From Pseudomonadota bacterium (GTDB lineage: Bacteria; Pseudomonadota; Gammaproteobacteria; Burkholderiales; Rhodocyclaceae): 64,000 bases of DNA. A program made the translations under genes and the position numbers. Of the stretch, positions 45,059-54,622 are shown one piece after another. Each line of letters starts with the position of its first letter. The first letter of the stretch is position 1. Below the pieces are notes generated by a model. The model was given only the letters and a program-made list of their open reading frames with translations. It did no database searches and had not been told where the DNA came from. Location: NCBI GenBank assembly GCA_018241665.1, contig JAFEDK010000014.1, forward strand, positions 56,822 to 120,821, given 5' to 3'.

Positions 45059-47214
45059 ACATGGACATCGATCAGGCCATCCCGACCTTCCTCCTCGAAG
45101 CCCGCGAACTGCTGGAGCAGATGGAGGACGGCCTCTTGCAGATCGAGAACGGCGAGGGCGACGGGGAGACCGTCAATGCCATCTTCCGCGCCGCCCACAC
45201 CATCAAGGGCTCGGCCGGCATCTTCGGCTTCGACGAGGTGGTCGGCTTCACCCACACCGTCGAGAACGTCCTCGACCGCGTGCGCGGCAATGAACTCGCC
45301 ATCGACCGCCCGCTGGCCGAACTGCTGCTGGCCAGCGGCGACCATATCGGCACCCTGCTGCAGCGCGTCGCCGACAAGGCCCACGGCCACGACCCGGTCG
45401 TCAACGCGATCGGCCACGACCTGCTCGGCCAGCTGGCCCGCTTCACCACCACCAGCACCCTGCCGGTTGCGGCCGCCAGCGCCGCGCCTGTCGCCGCCCC
45501 GGCCGCGAGCAGCGGCGGCGACAGCGCGATCACCGGCAACTGGCATGTCTCCCTGCGCTTCAGCCGGGAAGTCCTGCAGCACGGCATGGACCCGCTGTCC
45601 TTCATCCGCTACCTGGGCAGCCTCGGCGACATCGAGGGCATCGTCACCCTGCAGGACGCGCTGCCGCCCCTCGACGCGCTGGACCCGGAAGCCTGCTACC
45701 TGGGCTTCGAGATCAGCCTGAAGAGCGAGGCCAGCCACGCCGACATCGACGGCGCCTTCGACTTCGTGCGCGACGACGCGACCATCCACATCCTGCCGCC
45801 CCGCAGCCCGCTGCAGGCCTACGCCGACATGCTGACGGCGCTGTCGCCGGAGCCGGCCAGCCTCGGCGAAGCGCTGGTGCGCTGCGGCACCCTCGACGCC
45901 GCCGAGCTGGAACGGGCCCTGGCGCCCGCCCCCGCAACAACGACGGCCCTCGTGCCCGTCATCGCCGACGACACCCCGGCCCTGCCCGCCCTCATCGACG
46001 CGGCAGTCCCCGCCGCCGGCGGCAAGCCGCCCCGCGACAGCGGCCGCGCCAAGACCCTGCGCGTGGATGCCGACAAGCTCGACAAGCTGATCAACCTGGT
46101 CGGCGAGCTGGTCATCGCCGGTGCCGGCGCCAACATGATCGCCGGCCAGCTGAAGGCCCGCCGCATGCTCGAAGCCACCTCGACGATGGCGCGCCTGATC
46201 GAGGAAGTCCGCGACAGCACCCTCAACCTGCGCATGGTGCAGATCGGCGAGACCTTCAACCGCTTCCAGCGCGTGGTGCGCGACGTGGCCCGCGACCTCG
46301 GCAAGGACATCCGCCTGGTCATCAACGGCGCCGAGACCGAACTCGACAAGACCATGGTCGAGAAGATCGGCGACCCGCTGATGCACCTGGTGCGCAACGC
46401 CATGGACCATGGCATCGAGCCCGCCGAGCTGCGCGTGGCCCGCGGCAAGCCGGCCCAGGGCACGATCCGCCTCGACGCCCGCCACGACTCCGGCGGCGTG
46501 CTGATCGAAGTCAGCGACGACGGCAATGGCCTCAACCGCGAGCGCATCCTTCGGAAAGCCGTCGAGAAAGGCCTCGTCAGCCCCCAGCAGAACCTCTCCG
46601 ACGAAGACGTCTACAAGCTGATCTTCGCCCCCGGCTTCTCCACCGCCGAACAGCTCAGCAACATCTCCGGGCGCGGCGTCGGCATGGACGTGGTCAAGAA
46701 GAACATCGAAGCCCTGCACGGCAGCATCGAGATCGACAGCGTCGAAGGCCAGGGCAGCACCATGCGCATCCGCCTGCCGCTGACCCTCGCCATCATCGAC
46801 GGCTTCCTGGTCGGCGTCGGCGATGCCTCCTTCGTGATCCCGCTGGACCAGGTCGTCGAGTGCATCGAACTGCCTGCCGCCGAACGCCAGTCCGGCCAGC
46901 GCCGCGACTACCTCAACCAGCGCGGCCAGATCCTGCCCTACACCCGCCTGCGCGACGCCCTCGACCTGCCGGTCGGCAAGGAGGGGCGCCATACCGACCG
47001 CAACCTGGTGGTCGTGCAGTACGGCGGCAAGCGCGCCGGGCTGGTGGTGGACAGCCTGCACGGCGAGATCCAGACCGTCATCAAGCCCCTCGGCCGCGTC
47101 TTCAGCCGCGTCCAGGGCATCAGCGGGTCGACCATCCTGGGCAGCGGCGCCGTCGCGCTGATCCTCGACGTTCCACGCCTCCTGCAACAGGTCACCGACC
47201 GCGCGGCCGCCTGA
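45055..47214 (+). CDS. cheA: Chemotaxis histidine kinase CheA
   Basis: 719 aa. HPt domain with phospho-His48 (AAHTIKGSAG), a central domain of uncertain type, then dimerisation, HATPase (HLVRNAMDHGIE, SDDGNGLNRERI, ISGRGVGMDVVKK) and a CheW-like end (GDASFVIPLDQVVECIEL). ATG at MNMD overlaps the STAS stop. It should phosphorylate the CheY two genes upstream. Confidence 0.95.
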   Translation: MNMDIDQAIPTFLLEARELLEQMEDGLLQIENGEGDGETVNAIFRAAHTIKGSAGIFGFDEVVGFTHTVENVLDRVRGNELAIDRPLAELLLASGDHIGTLLQRVADKAHGHDPVVNAIGHDLLGQLARFTTTSTLPVAAASAAPVAAPAASSGGDSAITGNWHVSLRFSREVLQHGMDPLSFIRYLGSLGDIEGIVTLQDALPPLDALDPEACYLGFEISLKSEASHADIDGAFDFVRDDATIHILPPRSPLQAYADMLTALSPEPASLGEALVRCGTLDAAELERALAPAPATTTALVPVIADDTPALPALIDAAVPAAGGKPPRDSGRAKTLRVDADKLDKLINLVGELVIAGAGANMIAGQLKARRMLEATSTMARLIEEVRDSTLNLRMVQIGETFNRFQRVVRDVARDLGKDIRLVINGAETELDKTMVEKIGDPLMHLVRNAMDHGIEPAELRVARGKPAQGTIRLDARHDSGGVLIEVSDDGNGLNRERILRKAVEKGLVSPQQNLSDEDVYKLIFAPGFSTAEQLSNISGRGVGMDVVKKNIEALHGSIEIDSVEGQGSTMRIRLPLTLAIIDGFLVGVGDASFVIPLDQVVECIELPAAERQSGQRRDYLNQRGQILPYTRLRDALDLPVGKEGRHTDRNLVVVQYGGKRAGLVVDSLHGEIQTVIKPLGRVFSRVQGISGSTILGSGAVALILDVPRLLQQVTDRAAA

Positions 47215-47250
47215 CCCGCCACTTTCTGAAATCCCAGCCGGAGAACATTC

Positions 47251-48888
47251 ATGTTCAGCAATCTGAAAATCAGCCAACGCCTGGCCTTCGGGTTCGGGCT
47301 CGTCCTGGCCCTGCTGGCCGCCATCGTCTACATCGGCACCAGCCGCATGATGGCGATCAACGACAGCGTCCAGCAGATCACCACCGTCAATAACGAGAAG
47401 ACCCGCGTCAGCAACGCGATGGTGGACAACCTGCGCGACTCGGCGATCGCCCTGCGCAACCTGCTGCTGAGCCAGGACGACGGCGTCACCAAGACCGAAA
47501 GCGCTCGCCTCGATGCCCGCGCAAAGAGCTACGCAGACGGCGAAGCCGAACTGGACAAGCTGCTCGCCGCCGGCGCCAGCGACGAGGAACGTGCCCTCGC
47601 CGGCAAGATCAAGAACCTCAAGGAAACCGTAATGCGCCTGCAGGTCCAGGTGCTCGACACCGCCCGCCAGGGCCGCATGGCCGACGCCACCGCGCTGCTG
47701 TTCAAGGAAGTCCGCCCGGCCCAGCGGGAATGGCTGGACAGCCTGGCCAAGTTCGTCGACGAGGAAACCAAGGCCACCGAGATCGCCGCCCGCAAGGCCA
47801 GCGAGACCTACGACAGCGCGCTGAAGAGCATGCTGGTGCTGAGCGCCATCGCCATTGCGATCGGTATTGCGCTGGCGATCAGCGTAACCCGCTCCATCAC
47901 CGGCCCGCTGGCCCAGGCAGTGGGCATCGCCCGCGCCCTTGCCGATGGGGACCTGAGCACCCGTATCGAGGTGAACCGCAAGGACGAAGCCGGCCAGCTG
48001 CTGCAAGCCCTGCAGGACATGGTCGACAAGCTGTCCGACATCATCGGCCAAGTGCATAGCACCGCCGACAGCCTCGGCAGCGCCTCCGAGCAGGTGTCCG
48101 CCACTGCCCAGAGCCTGTCCCAGGCCACCAGCGAGCAGGCCGCCAGCGTCGAGGAAGTGTCCGCCACCGTCGAGCAGGCCTCCGCCTCGATCAACCAGAA
48201 CAGCGACAACGCCCGCCTCACCGACACCATGGCCTCCAAGGCCGCCGAAGAGGCTGCTTCCGGCGGCGATGCCGTGTCCCAGACCGTATCCGCGATGAAG
48301 GAGATCGCCGAGAAGATCGGCATCATCGACGACATCGCCTACCAGACCAACCTGCTGGCCCTCAACGCCGCCATCGAAGCGGCCCGTGCCGGCGAGCACG
48401 GCAAGGGCTTCGCCGTCGTCGCCGCCGAGGTGCGCAAGCTGGCCGAGCGCTCCCAGGAAGCCGCCCAGGAAATCGGCGAAGTCGCCGGCAGCTCCGTGCG
48501 CCTGGCCGACCAGGCCGGCCACCTGCTGCAGGCCATGGTCCCGGCGATCCGCAAGACGTCGGAACTGGTGCAGGAAATTGCCGCAGCCTCCGAGGAACAG
48601 TCGGGTGGCGTCAGCCAGATCAGCACCGCCATGCACCAGCTCAACCAGGTCACCCAGCAGAACGCCTCCGCGTCGGAAGAGCTGGCCGCCACCGCCGAGG
48701 AGATGAGCGCCCAGGCCGAGCAGCTGCAGCAGCTGATCCAGTTCTTCAAGACCACCGGAATCCGCCCCACGCCGCGCCAGGTCCGCAGCAACAAGGGCCG
48801 GCGCCCCGCCGACAAACCGCTGGCGCCGCAAGGCGAGCTGGCGGTTGCCGGCGCCGGCCTGTCGCCGCAGGACTTCGTCCGCTTCTGA
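47251..48888 (+). CDS. Methyl-accepting chemotaxis protein (four-helix-bundle sensor)
   Basis: 545 aa. TM1 at about 12-32, a periplasmic helical domain of about 160 residues (4HB type: [20 protein letters not shown]), TM2 at about 193-213, a HAMP and a full signalling domain with [18 protein letters not shown] tip. The signalling part is almost identical to that of the receptor at 49,484. The C-terminal tail ends DFVRF with no CheR-binding pentapeptide of the NWETF kind. Confidence 0.93.
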   Translation: MFSNLKISQRLAFGFGLVLALLAAIVYIGTSRMMAINDSVQQITTVNNEKTRVSNAMVDNLRDSAIALRNLLLSQDDGVTKTESARLDARAKSYADGEAELDKLLAAGASDEERALAGKIKNLKETVMRLQVQVLDTARQGRMADATALLFKEVRPAQREWLDSLAKFVDEETKATEIAARKASETYDSALKSMLVLSAIAIAIGIALAISVTRSITGPLAQAVGIARALADGDLSTRIEVNRKDEAGQLLQALQDMVDKLSDIIGQVHSTADSLGSASEQVSATAQSLSQATSEQAASVEEVSATVEQASASINQNSDNARLTDTMASKAAEEAASGGDAVSQTVSAMKEIAEKIGIIDDIAYQTNLLALNAAIEAARAGEHGKGFAVVAAEVRKLAERSQEAAQEIGEVAGSSVRLADQAGHLLQAMVPAIRKTSELVQEIAAASEEQSGGVSQISTAMHQLNQVTQQNASASEELAATAEEMSAQAEQLQQLIQFFKTTGIRPTPRQVRSNKGRRPADKPLAPQGELAVAGAGLSPQDFVRF

Positions 48889-48914
48889 ACGGCCTGCCCC
48901 AACGGAGACCCCAC

Positions 48915-49448
48915 ATGCAGCCCAGACACGACAACAACGGCAGCCCCAGCGCAGAAACCGGGAAGGAGCAGTACCTCACCTTCAACCTGCGCGGCGAGCT
49001 GTTCGCCATCGGCATCCTGTCGATCCGCGAAATCATCGAGTACGCCCAACTGACCCAGGTGCCGATGATGCCGCCCTACATCCGCGGGGTCATCAACCTG
49101 CGCGGCTCGGTGGTGCCGGTGGTGGACCTGCTGGCCCGCTTCGGCCAGGGCCTCACCGAACCCAAGCGGCGCACCTGCGTGGTGATCGTCGAGGTGGACG
49201 GCGAGGACGGCATCCAGCAGCTCGGCGTGCTGGTGGACGCGGTCAACGAAGTGCTGGAGATCCCCGCCACCGACGTGGAGCCGCCGCCGTCCTTCGGCGT
49301 ACACATCCGCAACGAGTTCATCCGCGGCATGGGCAAGATCGGCGAGCGCTTCGTGATCCTCCTCGACGTGGCCCGCAGCTTCGCGGTGGATGAGCTGGCC
49401 GGCCTCGCCTCGGTCGCCGCCACTGAGTCCGAAACCCTCGCGGCCTGA
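48915..49448 (+). CDS. cheW: Chemotaxis coupling protein CheW
   Basis: 177 aa, single CheW domain. Core motifs [20 protein letters not shown] and [20 protein letters not shown] are standard. It connects receptors to CheA. Sits between two receptors. Confidence 0.94.
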   Translation: MQPRHDNNGSPSAETGKEQYLTFNLRGELFAIGILSIREIIEYAQLTQVPMMPPYIRGVINLRGSVVPVVDLLARFGQGLTEPKRRTCVVIVEVDGEDGIQQLGVLVDAVNEVLEIPATDVEPPPSFGVHIRNEFIRGMGKIGERFVILLDVARSFAVDELAGLASVAATESETLAA

Positions 49449-49483
49449 ACGGCACGCCCCGACGCCCCCAAGGAAGGACCCTC

Positions 49484-51421
49484 ATGCAACTCAAGTCCTG
49501 GAAGGACATGGCCATCGGCAGCCGCCTGATCGCGGTGCAGAGCGCCCTGTCCCTACTCATGGTGCTCATCCTCGCGGGCGTCATCGGCCACTACGCCGAG
49601 CGCTACCTCGAGGAGCGCGGCATCGCCGAGATGCAGCGCACCACCCAGCGCCTGCTCGACACCCTCGCCACCGCCGACGACAGCCTGCGCCTCGGCATGG
49701 AGCGCAGCCTGGCCCTCTACCGCGCCCCCTACAGCGGCCCGATGAGCGTGGACGCCGGCCACCTGATCCCGTCCGGCAACCAGCAGCTGCCGCAGCTGAA
49801 GAGCGGCAACCTGGTCCTCAACAACGACAACGATGCCGCCGACCGCTTCACCGCGCTCACCGGCCTCGTCGCCACCATCTCGGTGCGCCAGGGCGACGAC
49901 TTCTTCTTCGTCACCAGCTCCGGCAAGGACGCCGGCGGCGTGCGCAACGTGGGCGCACGCCTCGACCGCAAGCACCCGGCCTACGAGCGCCTGCTGCGCG
50001 GCGAGATCTACGCCGGCCCGTCCAAGCGCGACGGCATGTTCAACTACGCCTACTACCAGCCGATCAAGGACGCCCGCGGTGCCATCATCGGCGCCTTCGC
50101 CATCGGCATGAACATGACCGACGGCATGAAAAGCCTGCGCGACAAGTTCCTCGGCATGAAGATCGGCGAGACCGGCTACGCCGCGGTGCTCGACAACAGC
50201 TTCGAACCGGGCCTGGTGTATATCCACCCGGCCGCCGAAGGCAAGAACATCGCCGGCGCCAAGGACTCCAGCGGCCGCGAGTTCATCCGCGAAGTGCTCG
50301 CCAAGAAGAAGGGCGTCACCTTCTACCCGTGGCTCAACAAGGAACTCGGCGAGACCGAGGCCCGCGAGAAGGTCGCCGTGCATGACATGTACGCGCCCTG
50401 GGGCTGGGAGATCATGGTCACCACCTACCGGGACGAATTCACCCGCGAATCCCGCGAGTTGGCCGCGGTCATCCTCGGCGGCACCGCGCTGCTGGTGCTG
50501 GCCCTCAATGTCGTGCTCTACGGCATGATCCGCCGCCTGGTGCGCCGCCCGCTGCAGCAGGCGGTGAACACCGCCCAGGTGATCGCCAGCGGCGACTTCA
50601 CGACCCGCATCGAAGTCCATGGCAACGATGAGGCCGGTCAGTTGCTGGGCGCCCTGCGCGACATGAGCGAGCGCCTGTCCGACGTGATCGGCCAGGTACG
50701 CAGCTCGGCCGACAGCCTCGGCAGCGCTTCCGAACAGGTTTCCGCCACCGCCCAGAGCCTGTCCCAGGCCACCAGCGAGCAGGCCGCCAGCGTCGAGGAA
50801 GTCTCCGCCACCGTCGAGCAGGCCTCCGCCTCCATCAACCAGAACAGCGACAACGCCCGCCTCACCGACACCATGGCCTCCAAGGCCGCCGAAGAGGCCG
50901 CTTCCGGCGGCGACGCCGTGTCCCAGACCGTCTCCGCGATGAAGGAGATCGCCGAGAAGATCGGCATCATCGACGACATCGCCTACCAGACCAACCTGCT
51001 GGCGCTCAACGCCGCCATCGAGGCGGCCCGCGCCGGCGAGCACGGCAAGGGCTTCGCCGTCGTCGCCGCCGAGGTGCGCAAGCTGGCCGAGCGTTCCCAG
51101 GAAGCCGCCCAGGAGATCGGCGAAGTCGCCGGCAGCTCCGTGCGCCTGGCCGACCAGGCCGGCCACCTGTTGCAGGCCATGGTCCCGGCGATCCGCAAGA
51201 CCTCGGAGCTGGTGCAGGAAATCGCCGCGGCCTCCGAGGAGCAATCCGGTGGCGTCGGCCAGATCAGCACCGCGATGCACCAGTTGAACCAGGTCACCCA
51301 GCAGAACGCGGCGGCCTCCGAGGAGCTGGCTGCCACCGCCGAGGAAATGAGCGCCCAGGCCGAGCAACTGCAACAACTGGTGGCCTTCTTCCGGACCGCG
51401 ACGCCGGCCGGCCACCGCTGA
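49484..51421 (+). CDS. Methyl-accepting chemotaxis protein (Cache sensor)
   Basis: 645 aa. TM1 about 20-37, a periplasmic Cache-type domain (about 45-320; [47 protein letters not shown]), TM2 about 325-345, HAMP and signalling domain. The signalling region from about residue 405 on matches the receptor at 47,251 almost residue for residue. Ligand unknown. Confidence 0.93.
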   Translation: MQLKSWKDMAIGSRLIAVQSALSLLMVLILAGVIGHYAERYLEERGIAEMQRTTQRLLDTLATADDSLRLGMERSLALYRAPYSGPMSVDAGHLIPSGNQQLPQLKSGNLVLNNDNDAADRFTALTGLVATISVRQGDDFFFVTSSGKDAGGVRNVGARLDRKHPAYERLLRGEIYAGPSKRDGMFNYAYYQPIKDARGAIIGAFAIGMNMTDGMKSLRDKFLGMKIGETGYAAVLDNSFEPGLVYIHPAAEGKNIAGAKDSSGREFIREVLAKKKGVTFYPWLNKELGETEAREKVAVHDMYAPWGWEIMVTTYRDEFTRESRELAAVILGGTALLVLALNVVLYGMIRRLVRRPLQQAVNTAQVIASGDFTTRIEVHGNDEAGQLLGALRDMSERLSDVIGQVRSSADSLGSASEQVSATAQSLSQATSEQAASVEEVSATVEQASASINQNSDNARLTDTMASKAAEEAASGGDAVSQTVSAMKEIAEKIGIIDDIAYQTNLLALNAAIEAARAGEHGKGFAVVAAEVRKLAERSQEAAQEIGEVAGSSVRLADQAGHLLQAMVPAIRKTSELVQEIAAASEEQSGGVGQISTAMHQLNQVTQQNAAASEELAATAEEMSAQAEQLQQLVAFFRTATPAGHR

Positions 51422-51432
51422 CAAGGACGTCA

Positions 51433-52041
51433 ATGGAAATTCCGTCATCCCCTTCACCCACCGGAGGGCACTCCCTGCAACTGGTCGTCGAGATCAGTGC
51501 CGGGATCCGCCAGGTCACCGCCCTGTCCAGCCAGGTCAACCTGGTGGCCCTCAACGCGATGCTGGCGGCCAAGCAGGCCGGCAGCCAGGCCCGCGGCTTC
51601 GGCATCGTGTCCGGCGAGCTGCGCCAGTTCAGCGGCCAGCTCGACCGGCAGATGCACGAGCTCGGCGACTTCATCGGCGACCTGGTCCATTCGGTCGCCG
51701 AGTCCGCCCGCATCCGGCTGCACGTGGCCCATCTCGACCAGATCCCGGCGGCCATCCAGCCCCGCCTGGCCGGCGCCGCTGCGCGCATCGAGGCCCGCCA
51801 GGCACGCATCGACAGCGACGGCAGCGAGCGCTGGTTCGGCCTCGGCAACCGGCTCGACCACGCGCTGCGCCTGTGCAACACCGGCATCGCCCTGTCCCGC
51901 GCGGCCAAGATCGAGGCCGTCTATGGCCAGGCCCTGGCGGCCAGCCTGCGCCAGGTGGCCGACGAGATCGAGGACGCCATCGTCACCATCCTGGGCACCA
52001 TCAAGCAATTGCGCCGGGCCCTCGCCCACCACGCCGGCTGA
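51433..52041 (+). CDS. Truncated MCP-like cytoplasmic protein
   Basis: 202 aa with no transmembrane segment. Residues about 20-60 resemble the receptor hairpin tip (SSQVNLVALNAMLAAKQAGS), but the long coiled coil needed for a standard receptor is missing and the rest (IRLHVAHLDQIPAAIQPRLA onward) is helical with no known family. It may bind CheA/CheW or compete with receptors. It lies 11 bases after the Cache receptor gene. Function is inference. Confidence 0.7.
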   Translation: MEIPSSPSPTGGHSLQLVVEISAGIRQVTALSSQVNLVALNAMLAAKQAGSQARGFGIVSGELRQFSGQLDRQMHELGDFIGDLVHSVAESARIRLHVAHLDQIPAAIQPRLAGAAARIEARQARIDSDGSERWFGLGNRLDHALRLCNTGIALSRAAKIEAVYGQALAASLRQVADEIEDAIVTILGTIKQLRRALAHHAG

Positions 52042-52063
52042 ATCCCAGCCGACAGGAACCACA

Positions 52064-52831
52064 ATGAAAAAAACCACCTCCATCTTCCAGGATGGCGAGC
52101 ACCAGTGGATCGTCGTCGCCCGTGACCCGCAGCGCCCCGACTACCTGATCGACACCAACGAATACCTGGTCATGGACGGCCAGCGCGCGCTGCTCACCGA
52201 CCCGGGCGGCTCGGAAATCTTCTCGGCGGTCTTCTCGGCCCTCACCGCCGCCGTCGACCCGCGCCACATCGAAGTCCTGTTCGCCTCCCACCAGGATCCA
52301 GACATCATCTCGTCGCTGGCCCTGTGGCTGGAGTTCAAGCCGGAACTCAAGTGCCACCTGAGCTGGCTGTGGTCCGAGTTCGTGCCCCACTTCGGCGGCC
52401 GGGACGATACCTTCATCCACATCCCCGACGAGGGCGGCACGATCCGCCTCGGCCGCCTCACCCTCGAGGCGCTGCCGGCCCACTACCTGCACTCGTCCGG
52501 CAACTTCCACCTGTACGACCGCAAGGCGCACATCCTCTTCAGCGGCGACGTGGGGGCGGCCCGCCTCAGCGGCGACTATCCCCTGTTCGTCGAAGACTTC
52601 GACCGCCACATCCGCCAGGCCGAAGGTTTCCACCGCCGCTGGATGGGCTCGACCGAAGCCAAGCGCGACTGGTGCGAGCGGGTCAGCCAGTTGCCGATCG
52701 ACATGCTCTGTCCGCAGCACGGCGCCATCTACCAGGGCACCGACGTGATGCGCTTCATCAACTGGTTCGACGAGCTGCCGGTGGGCAGCGGCCTGCGCCG
52801 GGCGGCCAGCCCCATGCCGGCGCAGGCGTGA
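52064..52831 (+). CDS. Oxygen-binding di-iron protein (flavodiiron-like metallo-beta-lactamase fold)
   Basis: 255 aa. Di-iron ligands seen in the flavodiiron order: His76-x-Asp78-x-Asp80 (SHQDPD), His140, Asp162 (FSGDVGA) and His219 (PQHG). It lacks the flavodoxin domain, so it should not reduce O2 on its own. Related stand-alone proteins (ODP) act as O2 sensors in chemotaxis of other bacteria. Position inside the receptor cluster supports that role. Confidence 0.85.
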   Translation: MKKTTSIFQDGEHQWIVVARDPQRPDYLIDTNEYLVMDGQRALLTDPGGSEIFSAVFSALTAAVDPRHIEVLFASHQDPDIISSLALWLEFKPELKCHLSWLWSEFVPHFGGRDDTFIHIPDEGGTIRLGRLTLEALPAHYLHSSGNFHLYDRKAHILFSGDVGAARLSGDYPLFVEDFDRHIRQAEGFHRRWMGSTEAKRDWCERVSQLPIDMLCPQHGAIYQGTDVMRFINWFDELPVGSGLRRAASPMPAQA

Positions 52832-52899
52832 GAAGATCACAGGCCAACCACATCCCACCCCTGCCCTGAGCACGCCCGCCCATGCCCAAGGAGAACGCC

Positions 52900-54594
52900 A
52901 TGTTGCACATTCTGCTGATCGAGGACTCGGACGACGACGCCGAGTTGCTGCGCCTGGCACTGCTCGACAGCGAGATCGTGGCCCAGCTCACCCGCGTGGC
53001 CACCCGTGCCGGGCTGATCGCGGCCCTGGGCGAGCGGACCTGGGACCTGGTCGTCTGCGACCACCACCTGCCCGACCTGGACGCCCTGATCGCCCTCGAC
53101 ATCATCGCCGCGGCGGGTGGCGGCGAGCCGGCGATGCCGGTGATCGTGATGTCCGGCACGATGGAAACCGCCGAGGCCGTAGAGGCCATGCACCGCGGCG
53201 CCCGCGACTGCATGGCCAAGCAGGACCTGCCCAAGCTGCTGCCGGTGCTGGAGCGGGAGATCGCCCATGCCCGCGCCCAGGCCGAGCTGCGCAGCGCCCG
53301 CGCCACCCTGCAGCAGCGCGCCGAGCAGAACCCGGTGACCGGCCTGCCCAACCGGGCGCGCCTGGAACTGCACCTGCAGACCCTGCTGCGCGACGAAGGC
53401 GCGGTGGCCCTGCTGCTCATCGAGGCGGGGCGCCGCAGCCATGCGATCCGCGCACTGCTGCCCGACGCCGGCCACAAGCTGCAGCAGGAGATGGCGCGAC
53501 GGCTCGCCATGCAGACCGGCCCCGAAGACCTGCTGGCCCACCTGGACGACGGCAGCTTCGCGGTGGTGATGCCCCATTGCAGCGGCGAAGCTGCCCTGGC
53601 CGCCCTGGCCGGGCGCCTGAACCAGGCCCTGGAGCCCCCCTTCGAGCTGGGCGACTACCGCATCGCGATCAGCAGCCGCATCGGCGCCTGTCGCGCCGGC
53701 GACGACGCCGAGCACATGCTGCTGGCCGCGACCGCCGCGCTGCTGCAGGTCGATGCCCGGCGCGGCGGCGCCTACCGCCTGTACACACCGGACATGCACC
53801 AGGTCGGCAAGCGCCGCCTGATCCTGGAAAGCGCGCTGCACCAGGCCCTGTCCCGCGAAGAGTTCGAGCTCCACTACCAGCCGAAGGCCTCCATCTCGAA
53901 TGGCACCATCGTCGGGGCCGAGGCCCTGCTGCGCTGGCGCCACCCCACCCTGGGCCCGATCTCGCCGCTGGAGTTCGTGCCCATCCTGGAAGACTCCGGC
54001 CTCATCGTCGAGGTCGGGCGCTGGGTCATCGAGCAGGCCTGTCTGCAGGCCTGCCGCTGGCGGGACGCGGGACTCCCGCCGATCAACATCGCGGTCAACC
54101 TGTCGGCCGCCCAGTTCCACGAGAGCGGCCTCATCGACACGATCCGCGACATCCTGGCTGGGAGCCACCTGCCGCCCGAGCGCCTGGTGCTGGAGATCAC
54201 CGAGCGGGTCGCCATCAACGGCGAAGCACCGACCATCGCGGTGATGGACGCCCTGCACCGCCTGGGTGTGCGCATCGCCCTCGACGACTTCGGCGCCGAC
54301 TACTCCTCTCTCGGCTACCTCAAGCGCTTTCCGATCGACACGCTGAAGATCGACCGGATGTTCATCACCGATCTGGATGCCAGCGAAGCCGACCGCAACA
54401 TCGTCCGCGCCATCGTCGCCATGGGCCACAGCCTCGGCCTGCGGGTCGTCGCCGAAGGCATCGAGACTGAAACCCAGCGGGCCTTCCTGGCCACCTGCGC
54501 CTGCGACGTGATGCAGGGCTACCTGTACAGTCGCCCGCTACCGGCGGACGATTTCACCCGCTTCCTGGCCAGCACCGCGTTGCAGCAAGCCTGA
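52900..54594 (+). CDS. Receiver-GGDEF-EAL protein (likely c-di-GMP phosphodiesterase)
   Basis: 564 aa. AAGGAG lies six bases before the second ATG, which is chosen. Receiver with Asp54, a GGDEF domain whose active loop is LDDGSF instead of GGDEF (inactive as a cyclase), and an EAL domain that keeps EALLRWRHP, LEITE, DDFGADYSS, KIDRMF and EGIET, so it should degrade c-di-GMP. It is in the right place to be phosphorylated by CheA. Confidence 0.92.
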   Translation: MLHILLIEDSDDDAELLRLALLDSEIVAQLTRVATRAGLIAALGERTWDLVVCDHHLPDLDALIALDIIAAAGGGEPAMPVIVMSGTMETAEAVEAMHRGARDCMAKQDLPKLLPVLEREIAHARAQAELRSARATLQQRAEQNPVTGLPNRARLELHLQTLLRDEGAVALLLIEAGRRSHAIRALLPDAGHKLQQEMARRLAMQTGPEDLLAHLDDGSFAVVMPHCSGEAALAALAGRLNQALEPPFELGDYRIAISSRIGACRAGDDAEHMLLAATAALLQVDARRGGAYRLYTPDMHQVGKRRLILESALHQALSREEFELHYQPKASISNGTIVGAEALLRWRHPTLGPISPLEFVPILEDSGLIVEVGRWVIEQACLQACRWRDAGLPPINIAVNLSAAQFHESGLIDTIRDILAGSHLPPERLVLEITERVAINGEAPTIAVMDALHRLGVRIALDDFGADYSSLGYLKRFPIDTLKIDRMFITDLDASEADRNIVRAIVAMGHSLGLRVVAEGIETETQRAFLATCACDVMQGYLYSRPLPADDFTRFLASTALQQA

Positions 54595-54622
54595 TCCAGC
54601 CGGCCCCGGCGCGGCACAGGCC

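Noticed and set aside
44815-48831. A 1338-codon minus-strand frame opposite cheA and a receptor
   Set aside because: Antisense of clear chemotaxis genes, low-complexity Gly/Ala/Asp composition typical of shadow frames.
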